From NCBI GenBank assembly GCA_015501595.1, contig JADNRX010000183.1, positions 42,973-106,972 of the forward strand: a stretch of 64,000 bases of DNA, in the 5' to 3' direction. Positions 10,406 through 20,431 of the stretch are shown one piece after another. Position 1 is the stretch's first letter. Each line of letters begins with the position of its first letter. A model generated the notes under the pieces. It was not told the DNA's origin. It saw only the letters and a program-made list of their open reading frames with translations, and made no database searches. The translations under genes and the position numbers were made by a program. Source of the stretch: Hymenopellis radicata. Taxonomy: Eukaryota; Basidiomycota; Agaricomycetes; Agaricales; Physalacriaceae.

Positions 10406-12416
10406 ATGTCTTTACACAACACGCCCTTCATCCCCCCACTGGCCACTCCGCAGGGCGGCCACGGCAATCTCCCCCAGCCGCCAATCCCTCCGGATACTCA
10501 CCAGCCTTCCACGGAGGGTACCAAGCCTTCCCCAATTCACCTCCAAACGGAAGTGGACCTGGCTATTTTCCTACTGGCTTGCAATACACACCATCCCACA
10601 CACGTCCGGAGATCCTGGAACACGCGCATCCACACCCCGTCACCAAACGTCCTCCCGAACGGGCTATCTGCTGACTTTACAGGGTATCCTGATACTACTG
10701 ACAATTCCCCACAGCCAGCTGCGTTCGCACCGCCTGTGGCTGGTCCGTCTAATACGCGCCAGACACCTCCACAAGCGCCTCCCCACAGCCGCCCGCAAGC
10801 TCGCCTTGGGGAATGCCACCTCAACTACCGAATGCGTTTGCGTCACCGTATGGCGCCCCTCCTGGCTGGCTGCCCCAGCAACAAGGCGGCTATCCTCAAC
10901 ATCCAGGTGGATACCCTCAACAACAACAACAAGGCGGATACCCTCAGCAGTCACCTTTTCAACCTGCTCCGGCTCAGTTCGCGTCGCCTTACGCTCCTCA
11001 GGCCTCTCCTTGGGGTAACTTTGGTGCTGGTGGGCTTCCGGGCACTCCTGCGGGCGGCATGGGTGGCCAGCTACCCGGCGGATATCCACCGCCAGGCGGT
11101 CTTCCAGCCGGCTTCGTACCCAACGGTGGTATAGGCGGAATCGGCGGACAATATACGCCATTCACGCCTGGGCATTTGGGTATGGGTATGGGGGGAGGCG
11201 TGCTTCCGCCTTCATTGGCCGGGTTCAGTCCTGCGCCGCTTGGCGGTATTGGAGGGATGAACATGGGCACGCCAATGGGCATGGGCATGGGAATGGGAAT
11301 GCCGCCGCCGCAGGGCCCACCTCCGATGGGGATGGGAGGGCCACCCGCGTTTGGTGGTGGTAATCCTCTGGATGCGGCGACGCGGAATTTCGCGCAATCC
11401 GCGATGGAGTACATGCAGGCGCAGCAAATGGCGCAAGCCGCTGCTGCTCAGCCGCCCCCCGCGCCTGAGATGCCCATGGGCCGCGGGCGCGTGGGCGACC
11501 GCATGCCGCGCTTCACAGCTGGGAGTCATTGTGCGTCGAGTTTCTTTACGTGAACAAGTAGCGCCACTTACCCAAGTCGCTAGACGCGCCTGTGCTAGAG
11601 CCGTTCCTGATTCATCGACTGAACGCCCCGGTGCATCTCAACCCGCGTTGATGCCTCCGCCTGATAATGATGACGGGAGGGAGTATCTCAAATGGGATTT
11701 ACGACACCCGACCAACACTTGCCAGAGCTCAAAGGACCGTGGGAATGTGTCCTGGAGCTCGGGGAGAGACGAGCCTGCGACGTTCCGCGGACGACGTGTC
11801 TCTATCTCGTGTGCAAGTTGGTGCCCTTCATGATCACGGTCCCCGCGCGGGATCGCAAGGTCGGTGTGACATGCGGCGAAGTCATCGAGCACATCTCCAT
11901 TTACATGCACAGGCGCATTGCGAAAGAGGAGTTTGCCTCGCTGCCGCCTGCGCTGCGCGACCCCGCTGGAAAGTCGTATTACCACAACCGCTCGACACGT
12001 CCGGGCGCGCCGGGTGGTGCGCTTGGGCAGGGCATGTTGAAGATGGACTTGCTCTGCAATCGGACGCACTTTGGCGGGATTCAGGAGAACGAGCGGGTGG
12101 TGATGGAGAGGTACCACACGAGCCACCCGTGTACGTTTGAGCTGGTGTGCTTGGAGTGGCCGATGACGCGAGAGGAGGCGGACGAGTTGGCCGCACGGGG
12201 GGCGCAGGCTGATGCGCAGCAGCGCGCGCATGAGCGGGTCTGGAGGAGGCGCGGGAGTTGATGGAGAATGCGAGCTTGGGAGGACGGCCGCGGTCGTCGT
12301 CTACGCGTTCGCGGCATTCGAGACGGCCGTCCGCAGCTAGTGTTCATGATGAACCTTCTGGGAGCGATCGTACACCATCTTCGACTGCGAGACGAGCGGT
12401 GAGACAGCAGATTTAG
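10406..12416 (+). CDS. Pro/Gly/Gln-rich protein with C-terminal DUF6699 domain, frameshifted
   Basis: N-terminal low-complexity half (MSLHNTPFIPPLATP, then repeated GGYPQ and Met-Gly-Pro-rich stretches at about 10840-11500), then a DUF6699 domain: LDAPVLEPFLIHRLNAPVHL, GRDEPATF, TTCLYLVCKLVPFMITVPA, VGVTCGEVIEHISIYMHRRI, YYHNRSTRPG, FGGIQENERVVMER, CTFELVCLEWPMT. Probable introns include 10735-10787 (53 nt) and one at about 11532-11576. The domain frame breaks at the CC at 11785-11786 (PATF/PRTT), and the Ser/Arg tail breaks at C12240 (ERV/LEEARELMENAS). Each is repaired by one extra base. The first 300 bases also switch frame, so the N-terminal exon structure is uncertain. Function is unknown. 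Confidence 0.75.
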
Positions 12417-12633
12417 GTGTTTGGAATGTTTCTTCTCATTTTGTCACAACAGTAATGCGCGTTTGTTTCACTTGACCGTTCCGAGGATTTATCCGTTGCA
12501 TTACTAAGGGCCTGTTCGCACCAGGTGATTTCGCGCGAAATCAGCCTAAGTATTATGATTATAGGATATGACTGTATTATTTTACATTGTACTGCACAGC
12601 TACTTGTACATGTAGTATAGAGTTATAACCGAT

Positions 12634-12634
<1 letters not shown>

Positions 12635-12671
<37 letters not shown>
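12635..12671. repeat. (TTG)n microsatellite
   Basis: About twelve uninterrupted TTG triplets in the 12417-12981 intergenic region, which otherwise shows only the P450-B promoter block and the terminator side of the DUF6699 gene. Confidence 0.95.
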
Positions 12672-12918
12672 GATATTGCTCGCAATCGTAAGTTGGCTCT
12701 TCATCAACACCGACGGTGCGAGGAACGCCATACTAACACACTGTATAACGCACTGACAGCAAGCACGCTTCTCCGAAGTCCTTGAGTAGATCGCAGTCGC
12801 GCCTCGGAGCAGTACACGATCGATACCGGCGCGGATGACCGGCTGAATCCCGGCTGAACAACCTTTCATGCTGTCAGCGCATCTTAGCTCATGACGATCA
12901 CTCTCAACTTGATCCTGC

Positions 12919-12935
12919 TATAAATCAACTATAAA
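12919..12935 (+). promoter_or_regulatory. Tandem TATA-like boxes of P450-B
   Basis: Two TATAAA words at 12919-12924 and 12930-12935, about 50-60 bp upstream of the ATG. The P450-A promoter has a single TATAAA at the same place, so the second box comes from a short local duplication (ATAAATC-AACT). Confidence 0.5.
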
Positions 12936-12981
12936 TCATAATGTCCCACTATCTGACTGTCGTATCATACTTTCTACCGCC

Positions 12982-15172
12982 ATGCACGTCGTTCTGCAGG
13001 TCTTGTCTGCGCTAATCAGCGCCCTACTCGTGGTGGCCGTCGTCAATGTGGCACAGAGCGCGTACCAGTATTATTCCAGCCCACTCAGGCGCCTCCGAGG
13101 ACCGGAAATGCCCAGTTTGTTATGGGGCAACATGCAGGAGATTTGGGCTGCGGTGAGTAGCTCGAGTGATCTTACTATTAGTCTAATCTCACAGTCCTCC
13201 AGGACCCTGGCGCGCTCTTTGGTAAATGGGTCAAACAATACGGCGCGGTTATTACCTTTACTGGTTTTCTGGGAGTACGTGTGAACGGATTTACTGCTGC
13301 TTGACGACGTGCTGAGTCTGAGACAGTCGCGCCGTCTGTTGACCACGGACACCAAGGCTATTTCTCATATTCTTCATAATGCGTATGACTATCCAAAACC
13401 CGACGAGACGCGGTACAACATTGCACGAATGATTGGCCCAGGTATTCTCGTCGTTGAGGGTCACCAACACAAGCAGCAGGTATGTTCCAGTCTCCTCGCG
13501 TTTGCATACGACCTTAAATTGAATCTTGCAGCGCAAAGTCATGGTGAATACCGCCCACAGGAAGTGTTATTGAGTCCCCTCATGTGTCGCTCTAGAGCCC
13601 GGCCTTTGCCCCGTCTCATATGCGAGAGCTTACCACAACATTCTTGGACAAATCGATTCAAGTAAGTTTTGTTCGGTGCTGAATTCAGGAACTAAAAGCC
13701 TGTAGCTTCGGGACATCCTGGCGGCTGAATGTGCCATGAACCCAGACGGTGCCCTTCGCACCGACGCTCTTTCCTGGCTCAACCGAGTCACATTGGACAT
13801 AATCGGTCTTACCGGTAAGCTTGCATTTCTATTTCCGAGATTTCATGCTAATTTATGATGTGTTCGCAGGCTTCAACTATAAATTCGACTCCTTGAATGA
13901 CAATGGCGCTCCCAACGAGCTAAACGTTGCCTTTTCCAAGATCTTTTCTGCCGGTTCCTCGAGTTTGTTTAGGATTATGCAAGGATACGTACCGATATTG
14001 CGTCTTGTGGTAAGCCCACTACGTCTGGTATACATGCTTAGGGATTAACTCCTTTATCAGCCAACAATTCAAGGGGCAACTATGCGTGCTGCACAGGCTA
14101 CAATGTCACGCATTGGTTACAACCTTCTCAACGAAAGCAGGACCTTCCTGGAGGCAAGCGGTGGCGAGAAAGAGAACAATGGGCGGTCTCGCGACCTACT
14201 CTCGTTACTGCTAAGAGCAAATATGTCGACTGACATCCCAGAAAGCCAACGAATGTCGGACGAAGATGTCATTGCTCGTACGTGCTCACCATCGATCTCG
14301 CTCTGTCGCTGATAGTTCTTCGTGCACAGAGGTCCCGACGTTCCTCGTTGCTGGCCATGAAACGACGGCTTCGGCAGTCACTTGGCTACTCTACGCTATC
14401 ACTAAGGAACCCGAGGTTCAGAAGAAGTTACGGGAAGAACTACTCTCAGTGGCTACCGAGGCGCCTTCTCTGGACGAGCTCAATGCACTCCCGTACCTCG
14501 ACATGGTCGTTCGCGAAACCCTGCGCATACATACGCCTGTTCCCAACTCCATCCGAGTGGCGGGCAAGGACGATGTGATTCCGACCAGCAAGCCGTTCAT
14601 GGACAAAAATGGTGTCGTCTGTGATTCCATCAGGCAAGACATTGCTGGTTCTCGCTCAATCCTAACACTAACTGCTCATTAATTGCAGAATCAAGAAAGG
14701 CGACTCTATTACCATTCCGCTACATATCATGAACACCGATCCCAGCATATGGGGCGAGGACGCTGCGGAGTTCAAGTGAGAGCCTTCCTTGTCTTTCATC
14801 GTCGAGGCTGAAACTGACGGTGCTCTGATGGAAGACCAGAACGATGGGAGAAGACTCCGGAGGCGGTATCTGCCATTCCCGGTGTGTGGGGTAACATCAT
14901 GACTTTCCTTGGCGGACCTCGCGCATGCATAGGGTACCGATTCTCTCTGGCCGAGTGAGTTCTACTGCACGTGTCTGTGGCGCTTTCTTACACATAGAGA
15001 CAACAGGACTAAAGCCCTTGTGTTCACTTTGATACGCGCTTTCGAGGTCGAGCTTGCTGTGCCACATGAAGATCTCGCTAAGAAGACATCTGTCGTGCAG
15101 CGCCCCTACCTGAGGAACAACGCTGCCGCGGGAAACCAGTTGCCTATTATCTTCAGACCGGTCCATGTCTGA
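12982..15172 (+). CDS. Cytochrome P450 (P450-B), complete
   Basis: Full-length microsomal-type P450. The N-terminal membrane anchor is [20 protein letters not shown] and the hinge LRGPEMPS. Exons assemble through [95 protein letters not shown] (I helix, about 14345-14395), [13 protein letters not shown] (ExxR), FKPERWEK and the heme loop [13 protein letters not shown] (about 14904-14942). It ends [10 protein letters not shown]. No frameshift was found, so it is the only P450 in the window that appears intact and complete. It lacks the intron that P450-A and P450-C have at the GPG/ILVVEG junction. The substrate is unknown. Confidence 0.93.
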
Positions 15173-15241
15173 TGTATTTCTAGTAGTGATCATTTGTATA
15201 TGTAGTCGCCCTTCTAGCCTTCGATACACGATTGTTATTCT

Positions 15242-15457
15242 CGTATCGCGGCACGGACAATAGGCACAATGAATGAGAATCCGTCTCTTCGATGCTGCCA
15301 AGCGCACGAGCTGCTCCAGTTTACTGTTCTCGTCAATAATATCGGCCAAGTCTTGCGTCAACTCTCGCGGAAAAAAATTGCATAGCACTAGAATCCGAAT
15401 GAAATTGACGGGGGACGACGTTGGATACGGTCTATGGAGAGCATAGGAAAGCGGTAG
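15242..15457 (-). pseudogene. Decayed fragment of the APC15-like gene
   Basis: The minus strand reads CTACCGCTTTCC near 15457, then CGTATCCAACGTCGTCCCCC, CGCAAGACTTGG and GAGCAGCTCGTGCG, then a stretch that in one frame reads DGFSFIVPI. These follow in order and spacing the 2660-2910 part of the APC15-like gene. Frame is lost several times and the acidic tail is absent. It sits immediately 3' of P450-B in convergent orientation. Confidence 0.65.
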
Positions 15458-15949
15458 TGCCGGTGTATTACATGTAAGTACTTATACGCGATTGAGACTT
15501 AGCTGATTGTCAAGGGGAAGTGACGTTCCATGCGTCGGCATTTCTGTCACTCGTTGTGCGTCCCAAGGCTCCTATGAGGCAGCGGAACGCTTGGGTCCAG
15601 GCTAAAGAACAGACGAGGGTCGCAGGGGATCGTGGGAACGCGATTCACACCAACTTCTACAAGTCACGATTAACTTTTGTTTGCCAACTTCCTGCTGGCC
15701 TTTACTCGCACAACATTTCTCTTTCTCGTCTCCATAGTACAGTGAGTCTCAAAAATTCGTCTCTAGTTCCGGGCGTTCAATACGGTTTCACTAGCTTAGT
15801 GTTGAAAAAAGCCTAGTCTCTTGCGTATCCAGTACGTTCGTAGAGAACGCCATTTCCTGGAGGTATGTATGCCGCTTGCATGTATACATGTCAATGATTC
15901 TAATTGGGCTCCGTTTTAGAGAACTTGAACAACCGTGATAGATCCGACA
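15458..15949. other. Intergenic upstream of F-box0
   Basis: No gene seen; overlapping short ORFs only. The stretch probably includes the 5' leader of the F-box0 gene. Confidence 0.35.
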
Positions 15950-17678
15950 ATGGAGTGCTCTCAACTTTGCCACGAGAAAATCTACGAATCTCATCTCAAT
16001 AAATACCAGGCTATTTTTGCTGATTCGCATTATATCAACGGTCTGCGGTCGACTAATGATCCTTGCAATGGAGAGGTCGAATATGTCCGCAAAACAGTCC
16101 TTCCGGCAATTGGAGCTGATGCGGGGATGCTGGAGAAGAGAATCACAGAGCTTCAATCAGCCGTTGAGCTGCTTTCACGGGAGAGGGACGGTTTGACTAG
16201 GGTCGCCGAAGATTTCAAGACTCTCATTTCTGCTGGTCGCCGTCTCCCGCAGAGCTGCTGATGGAGATCTTCGAGCGTGCTTGCGAAGCGGACTGGATTG
16301 CATGGCACCAATACGCGCTTTATCCAGGCACGACCCCATATATCCTTGCTCGAGTCTGCCGTGAATGGAGGCAAGTTGCGCTGTCTTACCCCGCCATATG
16401 GTCTCGCATCTGTAACTGCCGCGACGCGCGTTCTCCCCAGGCTGCCCAGCGTGCGCTGGACTTGGCCCTCGCTCGCTCGGGGAATTTTCCGCTACGTGTC
16501 AAAATGGTTCCTGAGCAAGCGTTCTTGGAACGTATCCATACGCACTCATCTCGGTGGAGTGATCTCACCCTATTCATCACTCCCGATTTTGACAGTGATG
16601 TATTCAACGTGCTGCGTGGCCCCCATCCACTTTTGAAACGGCTGGATATCGATGCAAACAACGCTGCGCAGTTTCCACTGACAGGATTTTCCCAGTATCC
16701 GAGTTTGCGAACCGTGGTTCTCCACGACTACAGGATGCTTACGATGGATTTCCCATGGGCCAGAATCACTACCTTGGTCATTTCTGGCTCACTCCCCGTA
16801 GCTGCGGATGACTTGTTGATGTATCTTCGGGCCATCATGCAGTGCCCTTCTTTACAAACACTGAACATCGAACCCCCTGATCTTCTCCCTCTCAATCCAC
16901 TCCAAGACAAATCATTCATAGTAACCCTTCCAGACTTGAAATATCTCGATACTTCTCTCTACCTTATGTTGGATCATACCAGCCTCCCGCAGCTTGAGAG
17001 GGCCCGCCTTTCTACAGATGATCTTGTCGGAAGATCTAAGCAATGCCAGCAAGATTTCATCGCTGCCTTCAGCCGCATGGTATCGTGCTCGCAGTGCGCT
17101 TTGAGGCTGAAATGCCTCTCTTTGGGAAAGATCCCCATAACTAAAGATCTTGTGCCTTTATTATTGGCTACGAAGAGCCTTGAGGAGTTGGACATCCGAG
17201 CTGAAATGGCATATGATTGCTCAGCGAATAGTACTTTCGGACCTGTGCTGAAGGAAGACGCTCAGGCTATGGATATTATTATGTCTCTTGTTGACATCCT
17301 CGAAATCAAACCCGGTGAAGATGTATCCGATTCCTTCCTTCCCAAACTGCGATATTTTTCCATTTCCCTCTCGCAGCATGTAGACGGGAGATATTTCCCG
17401 TATCTCCAAGATCAACCAGGTGTCGTTCGCGCTCTCCAATCGCGTTGGAATGTGGATAGTAATTGTACAGAGCTGGAAAGACTGAAGACGTTCAAAACTG
17501 GATAACGGCAGAGTTCTTAGACGATACTACCATATTACCGCTCGAGTTGACGCCTGATACTGAGGCTGCTCTGCAACATTTGGTGGACGATGGCATGAAA
17601 ATTTCGATTCGTGTTTGTAGCACATTCATCAGACCCGAAGCAGGTCATATGCGAGTAGATTTCGGTCGTTACGGCTAG
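15950..17678 (+). CDS. F-box protein (F-box0), two apparent frameshifts
   Basis: Substrate-recognition subunit type for SCF ubiquitin ligases. The ATG at 15950 opens MECSQLCHEKIYESHL, followed by a predicted coiled coil (LEKRITELQSAVELLSRERD), then the F-box core beginning RRLPPELLMEIFERAC after repair and an LRR-like C-terminus ending VDFGRYG. The frame breaks at C16250 (CCGCAGAG where CCGCCAGAG would keep frame) and at the AAAA run 17494-17497. The second break is also present in the right-arm copy (62957-64000), so it is either ancestral or a systematic sequencing error. The cysteine/histidine N-terminus resembles that of F-box1 and F-box2 but loses the CPNC spacing. Confidence 0.82.
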
Positions 17679-18022
17679 GTGTACGTTGTACTTCGGAAAC
17701 TAAAATTGTGCGTAACTCCAATAAAGACAGCGCCCTACATTACCCAGCAGGCCGTTCTTTCGTAAGTGCCCAGATATCAAGACCTGTGCTCGAAGCCTCG
17801 AACGTCCAGCATAGCTTTTACGAGTTGACATCATGTCCAGTTCATTGTGGAGTGGCGAGTGAATTGGGCGCCCGTGATACCTTTGTACGCTGGTGGCAGT
17901 GGTCTGGGTAAAGATAAGCGCCGCCGACGGCACGGTCGTCAACTACGCAATGCGACGCGTCCTATTTTCGTCATTCAATCGGCACTATAAAGTCGACCAA
18001 GGGGCTCCTATGCAGCTCCAAA

Positions 18023-18615
18023 ATGCCCCTCTTCTATGAACCACCTTCTACTGCGAGTCCAGCTCACAAGACCTTCGCCGCCTACATCAATGGGTGGGAC
18101 GGGATGAATATCGACGCGGTCACGTCCACATTTGACGATGAAGCATTCGAATGGACTATCCTTCCCACGACATTGAACATTCCCGGACCCCTGACCAAGG
18201 CGCAAGCGTTGGCCTACATCAAGGATGTCCTATCCCCCATCATAATCGCCTGGAAAGTGCGTTAATTTGGGAGAAAGATAGATGATCTCGCGTTCATCGT
18301 CGTCACGGTCTAGTTCCACGTTCTCAGTGTCACTGAACCAAACGAGAACATGATTATCTCTCATGTGCGTCTTCCGCGTCGCAGCGGCTATTATGATGAC
18401 TGAGCATGCTACAGGTGAAGAGTCAGGCCTTCATGAATCCGGATCTCCGACTCGACCGGGAGGAGTTCAAGAATGAATACCTGATTGTAATGACTTTTGT
18501 ACCGTCCAAAGTCGCTGGAGAGCTTCCGAAGATTGCGAATTATACTGAGTTCATGGACAGCCAGGTCATGGCGGAGTTTAGGAAGATGATGGAGGAATCC
18601 GAGGCTAACAAATGA
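18023..18615 (+). CDS. NTF2/SnoaL-like protein 1
   Basis: Predicted 161-residue protein from exons 18023-18256, 18314-18364 and 18415-18615. It begins MPLFYEPPSTASPAHKTFAA, has WTILPTTLNIPGPLTKAQAL, FHVLSVTEPNENMIISH and NEYLIVMTFVPSKVAGELPK, and ends with a charged helix. The order (helix, helix, curved sheet, NEY-VMTF strand, ELPKI-YTEFMDS) matches small NTF2-like/SnoaL-like proteins common in mushroom genomes, which are ligand-binding or isomerase/hydrolase folds. No catalytic residues can be assigned. The start is fixed by the right-arm copy and by similarity to NTF2-like 2. Confidence 0.7.
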
Positions 18616-18833
18616 GAAGGTGTAGTGCTGACTACGCGCCGGAAGTGCGTTATGCGCGGCCAAAGTCGCGAAGTATCACGATGCAAGTTGTATTGGTACA
18701 GAAACTGCAACCATTGGCAGATGTTTCCTAAACTGTCTACGTTCACGCGATGTTCTAATCGCCGCCTATCAAAAGTCTCAGCAAAAAAATACTGACTATG
18801 TGCAACAGCGGTTACCTCTTCAATCGATTAACA

Positions 18834-19417
18834 TTACTTCGCCGCAGCGGCTGCCTTGGACTTGGCTTCGGCGGCTTGGAAGTCCGCAAGCGCTTTGCTG
18901 TCCATGAATTCCGTGTAGGTCGATATCTTTGGTAACTCTCCCTCGATCTTCGAGGGCACAAAGTTGAGGACTATCAGATACTCGTTTTTCATGACGTTCC
19001 CCAACTTGGAGACCGCCTCCCCTTGAAGCTGAAAGCGGCGGTTATGGTCGTCAGAACATCGAAATTTGAATACCACTCACATGCGCGATGACGGTGCTAT
19101 CGTTAGGTTCGGTTACTGTCAAGACTTTGAACTATCATCAAAATCAGATTAGCTCTATTCAATTCTTGAAACAGAGATTTACGCACTACGAAGCTGTTAA
19201 CCGTCGGCAACCAGACGTCTCTGAGGTATGGTACCGCCTGGGCCTTGCTCAAGGGCGGAATGTTGAGAGACGTGGGAAACATGGACCACATGAATTTCTC
19301 GTCGTCCATGATGTTTGCAATACCATCCAAGTCACTCGTGTTCCCGGCATTGATATACTGGGCGAACGATCGATGGACAGGACTGGCATTGGGAGGGACA
19401 ACGTAGTTCGAAGACAT
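18834..19417 (-). CDS. NTF2/SnoaL-like protein 2
   Basis: Paralogue of the gene at 18023, in convergent orientation. It begins MSSNYVVPPNASPVHRSFAQ and contains FMWSMFPTSLNIPPLSKAQA, an exon around KVLTVTEPNDSTVIAH, and NEYLIVLNFVPSKIEGELPK, ending in an Ala/Lys-rich tail (KSKAAAAAK). The ATG at 19417 is preferred over an upstream in-frame extension because it aligns with the paralogue start. The convergent pair is about 220 bp apart. Function within the cluster is unknown. Confidence 0.7.
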
Positions 19418-20431
19418 GATTATCAGGCGAGTTTCAGCGGCAGCAAGTGATGATGTGTAGACCAGAGACGACGTGAGGTTGGGGCTGTTGAGCACTCAGC
19501 AAGTTCAGAGGCGTTCTTTTATCGAGCACAATCCGAGAGCTGACAGAGCGGCGATAAGACGTTGGTCATAACGATTATGATAGTCAGAGTAAAAGAGGAC
19601 GTCATGCGAGTGTTTTCGGCAAGGATCTGTCTTCCTGTTGGTTCCTTTCCAGAGAGCGGTCCGTGCGTGGGAGACATTGGCTTACCACGTGATGTCCTTG
19701 CGATTCGTGCGCACCAACAGCATATTTCGCTGACGCCAAAGGAGCCTTTTTTCCCTGTCTGTGCATCTTGCTAATCCTCAAAGCCTCAAGCGGCGAAACT
19801 GTCCTAAAAATATCTTTCTGCGAGCTTTTTCGTCAGAGGCAGAATTCGTACGCGTCTCTGATTATGACCTACATCCCTGAAGTGGCACGCCGCACCTCTC
19901 ATGCTAAAACTCTTTCGACACCCAGTAAAGCGTTGGCCAACCGCGGCCTTCAGGACACTAGATATCGGACTGCTCCTTCATTTCGATGGCGGTCGGGCTA
20001 AACAAAGGTTGAGACTGCTCTCAGCTCTGCAGTTTTGGTGGACGATGGTATGAACATTTCTATTCGCGTCCGTAGCACATTGGTCAGACCCGAAGCGAAT
20101 CATATGCGAGTAGATTTCGTGGTATGCTTGTACATTGGTAAAAATTGCTTGCAATCCGTTCTTCTGTAGGTGCTATTTCGGCCTGATATCAAGAGCTTGA
20201 AACTTGGACATATCTAGTCGATCAGCTGTCACATTCGAGCCTTTGTGCAGTAGCAAGTCGAAGGACACATATCCATGATAACGCGGTACTATGTCATTAG
20301 AGGCTTACTGTCAATTCCTAAATTTCCTTTAACGAGTTACGTTGAACCTTATTCATGCCAAAATTCGGAAACTCTCTTCATTACACATCACGAGTACAGA
20401 TCGAGCATAATTTGACGTTCAGATTCAGATT
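19418..20431. other. Intergenic with F-box remnant
   Basis: Contains the NTF2-like 2 promoter, the F-box fragment at 20010-20122 and the 3' flank of ALDH. No intact gene is supported. The whole stretch is conserved in the right arm (60227-61226). Confidence 0.4.
20010..20122 (+). pseudogene. F-box C-terminal remnant
   Basis: The translated pieces LVDDGMNISIRVRSTLVRPE and HMRVDF match the last 40 residues of F-box0 (LVDDGMKISIRVCSTFIRPE ... MRVDFG). Nothing recognisable of the rest of the gene is adjacent. The same remnant lies in the right arm at 60536-60648. Confidence 0.65.
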
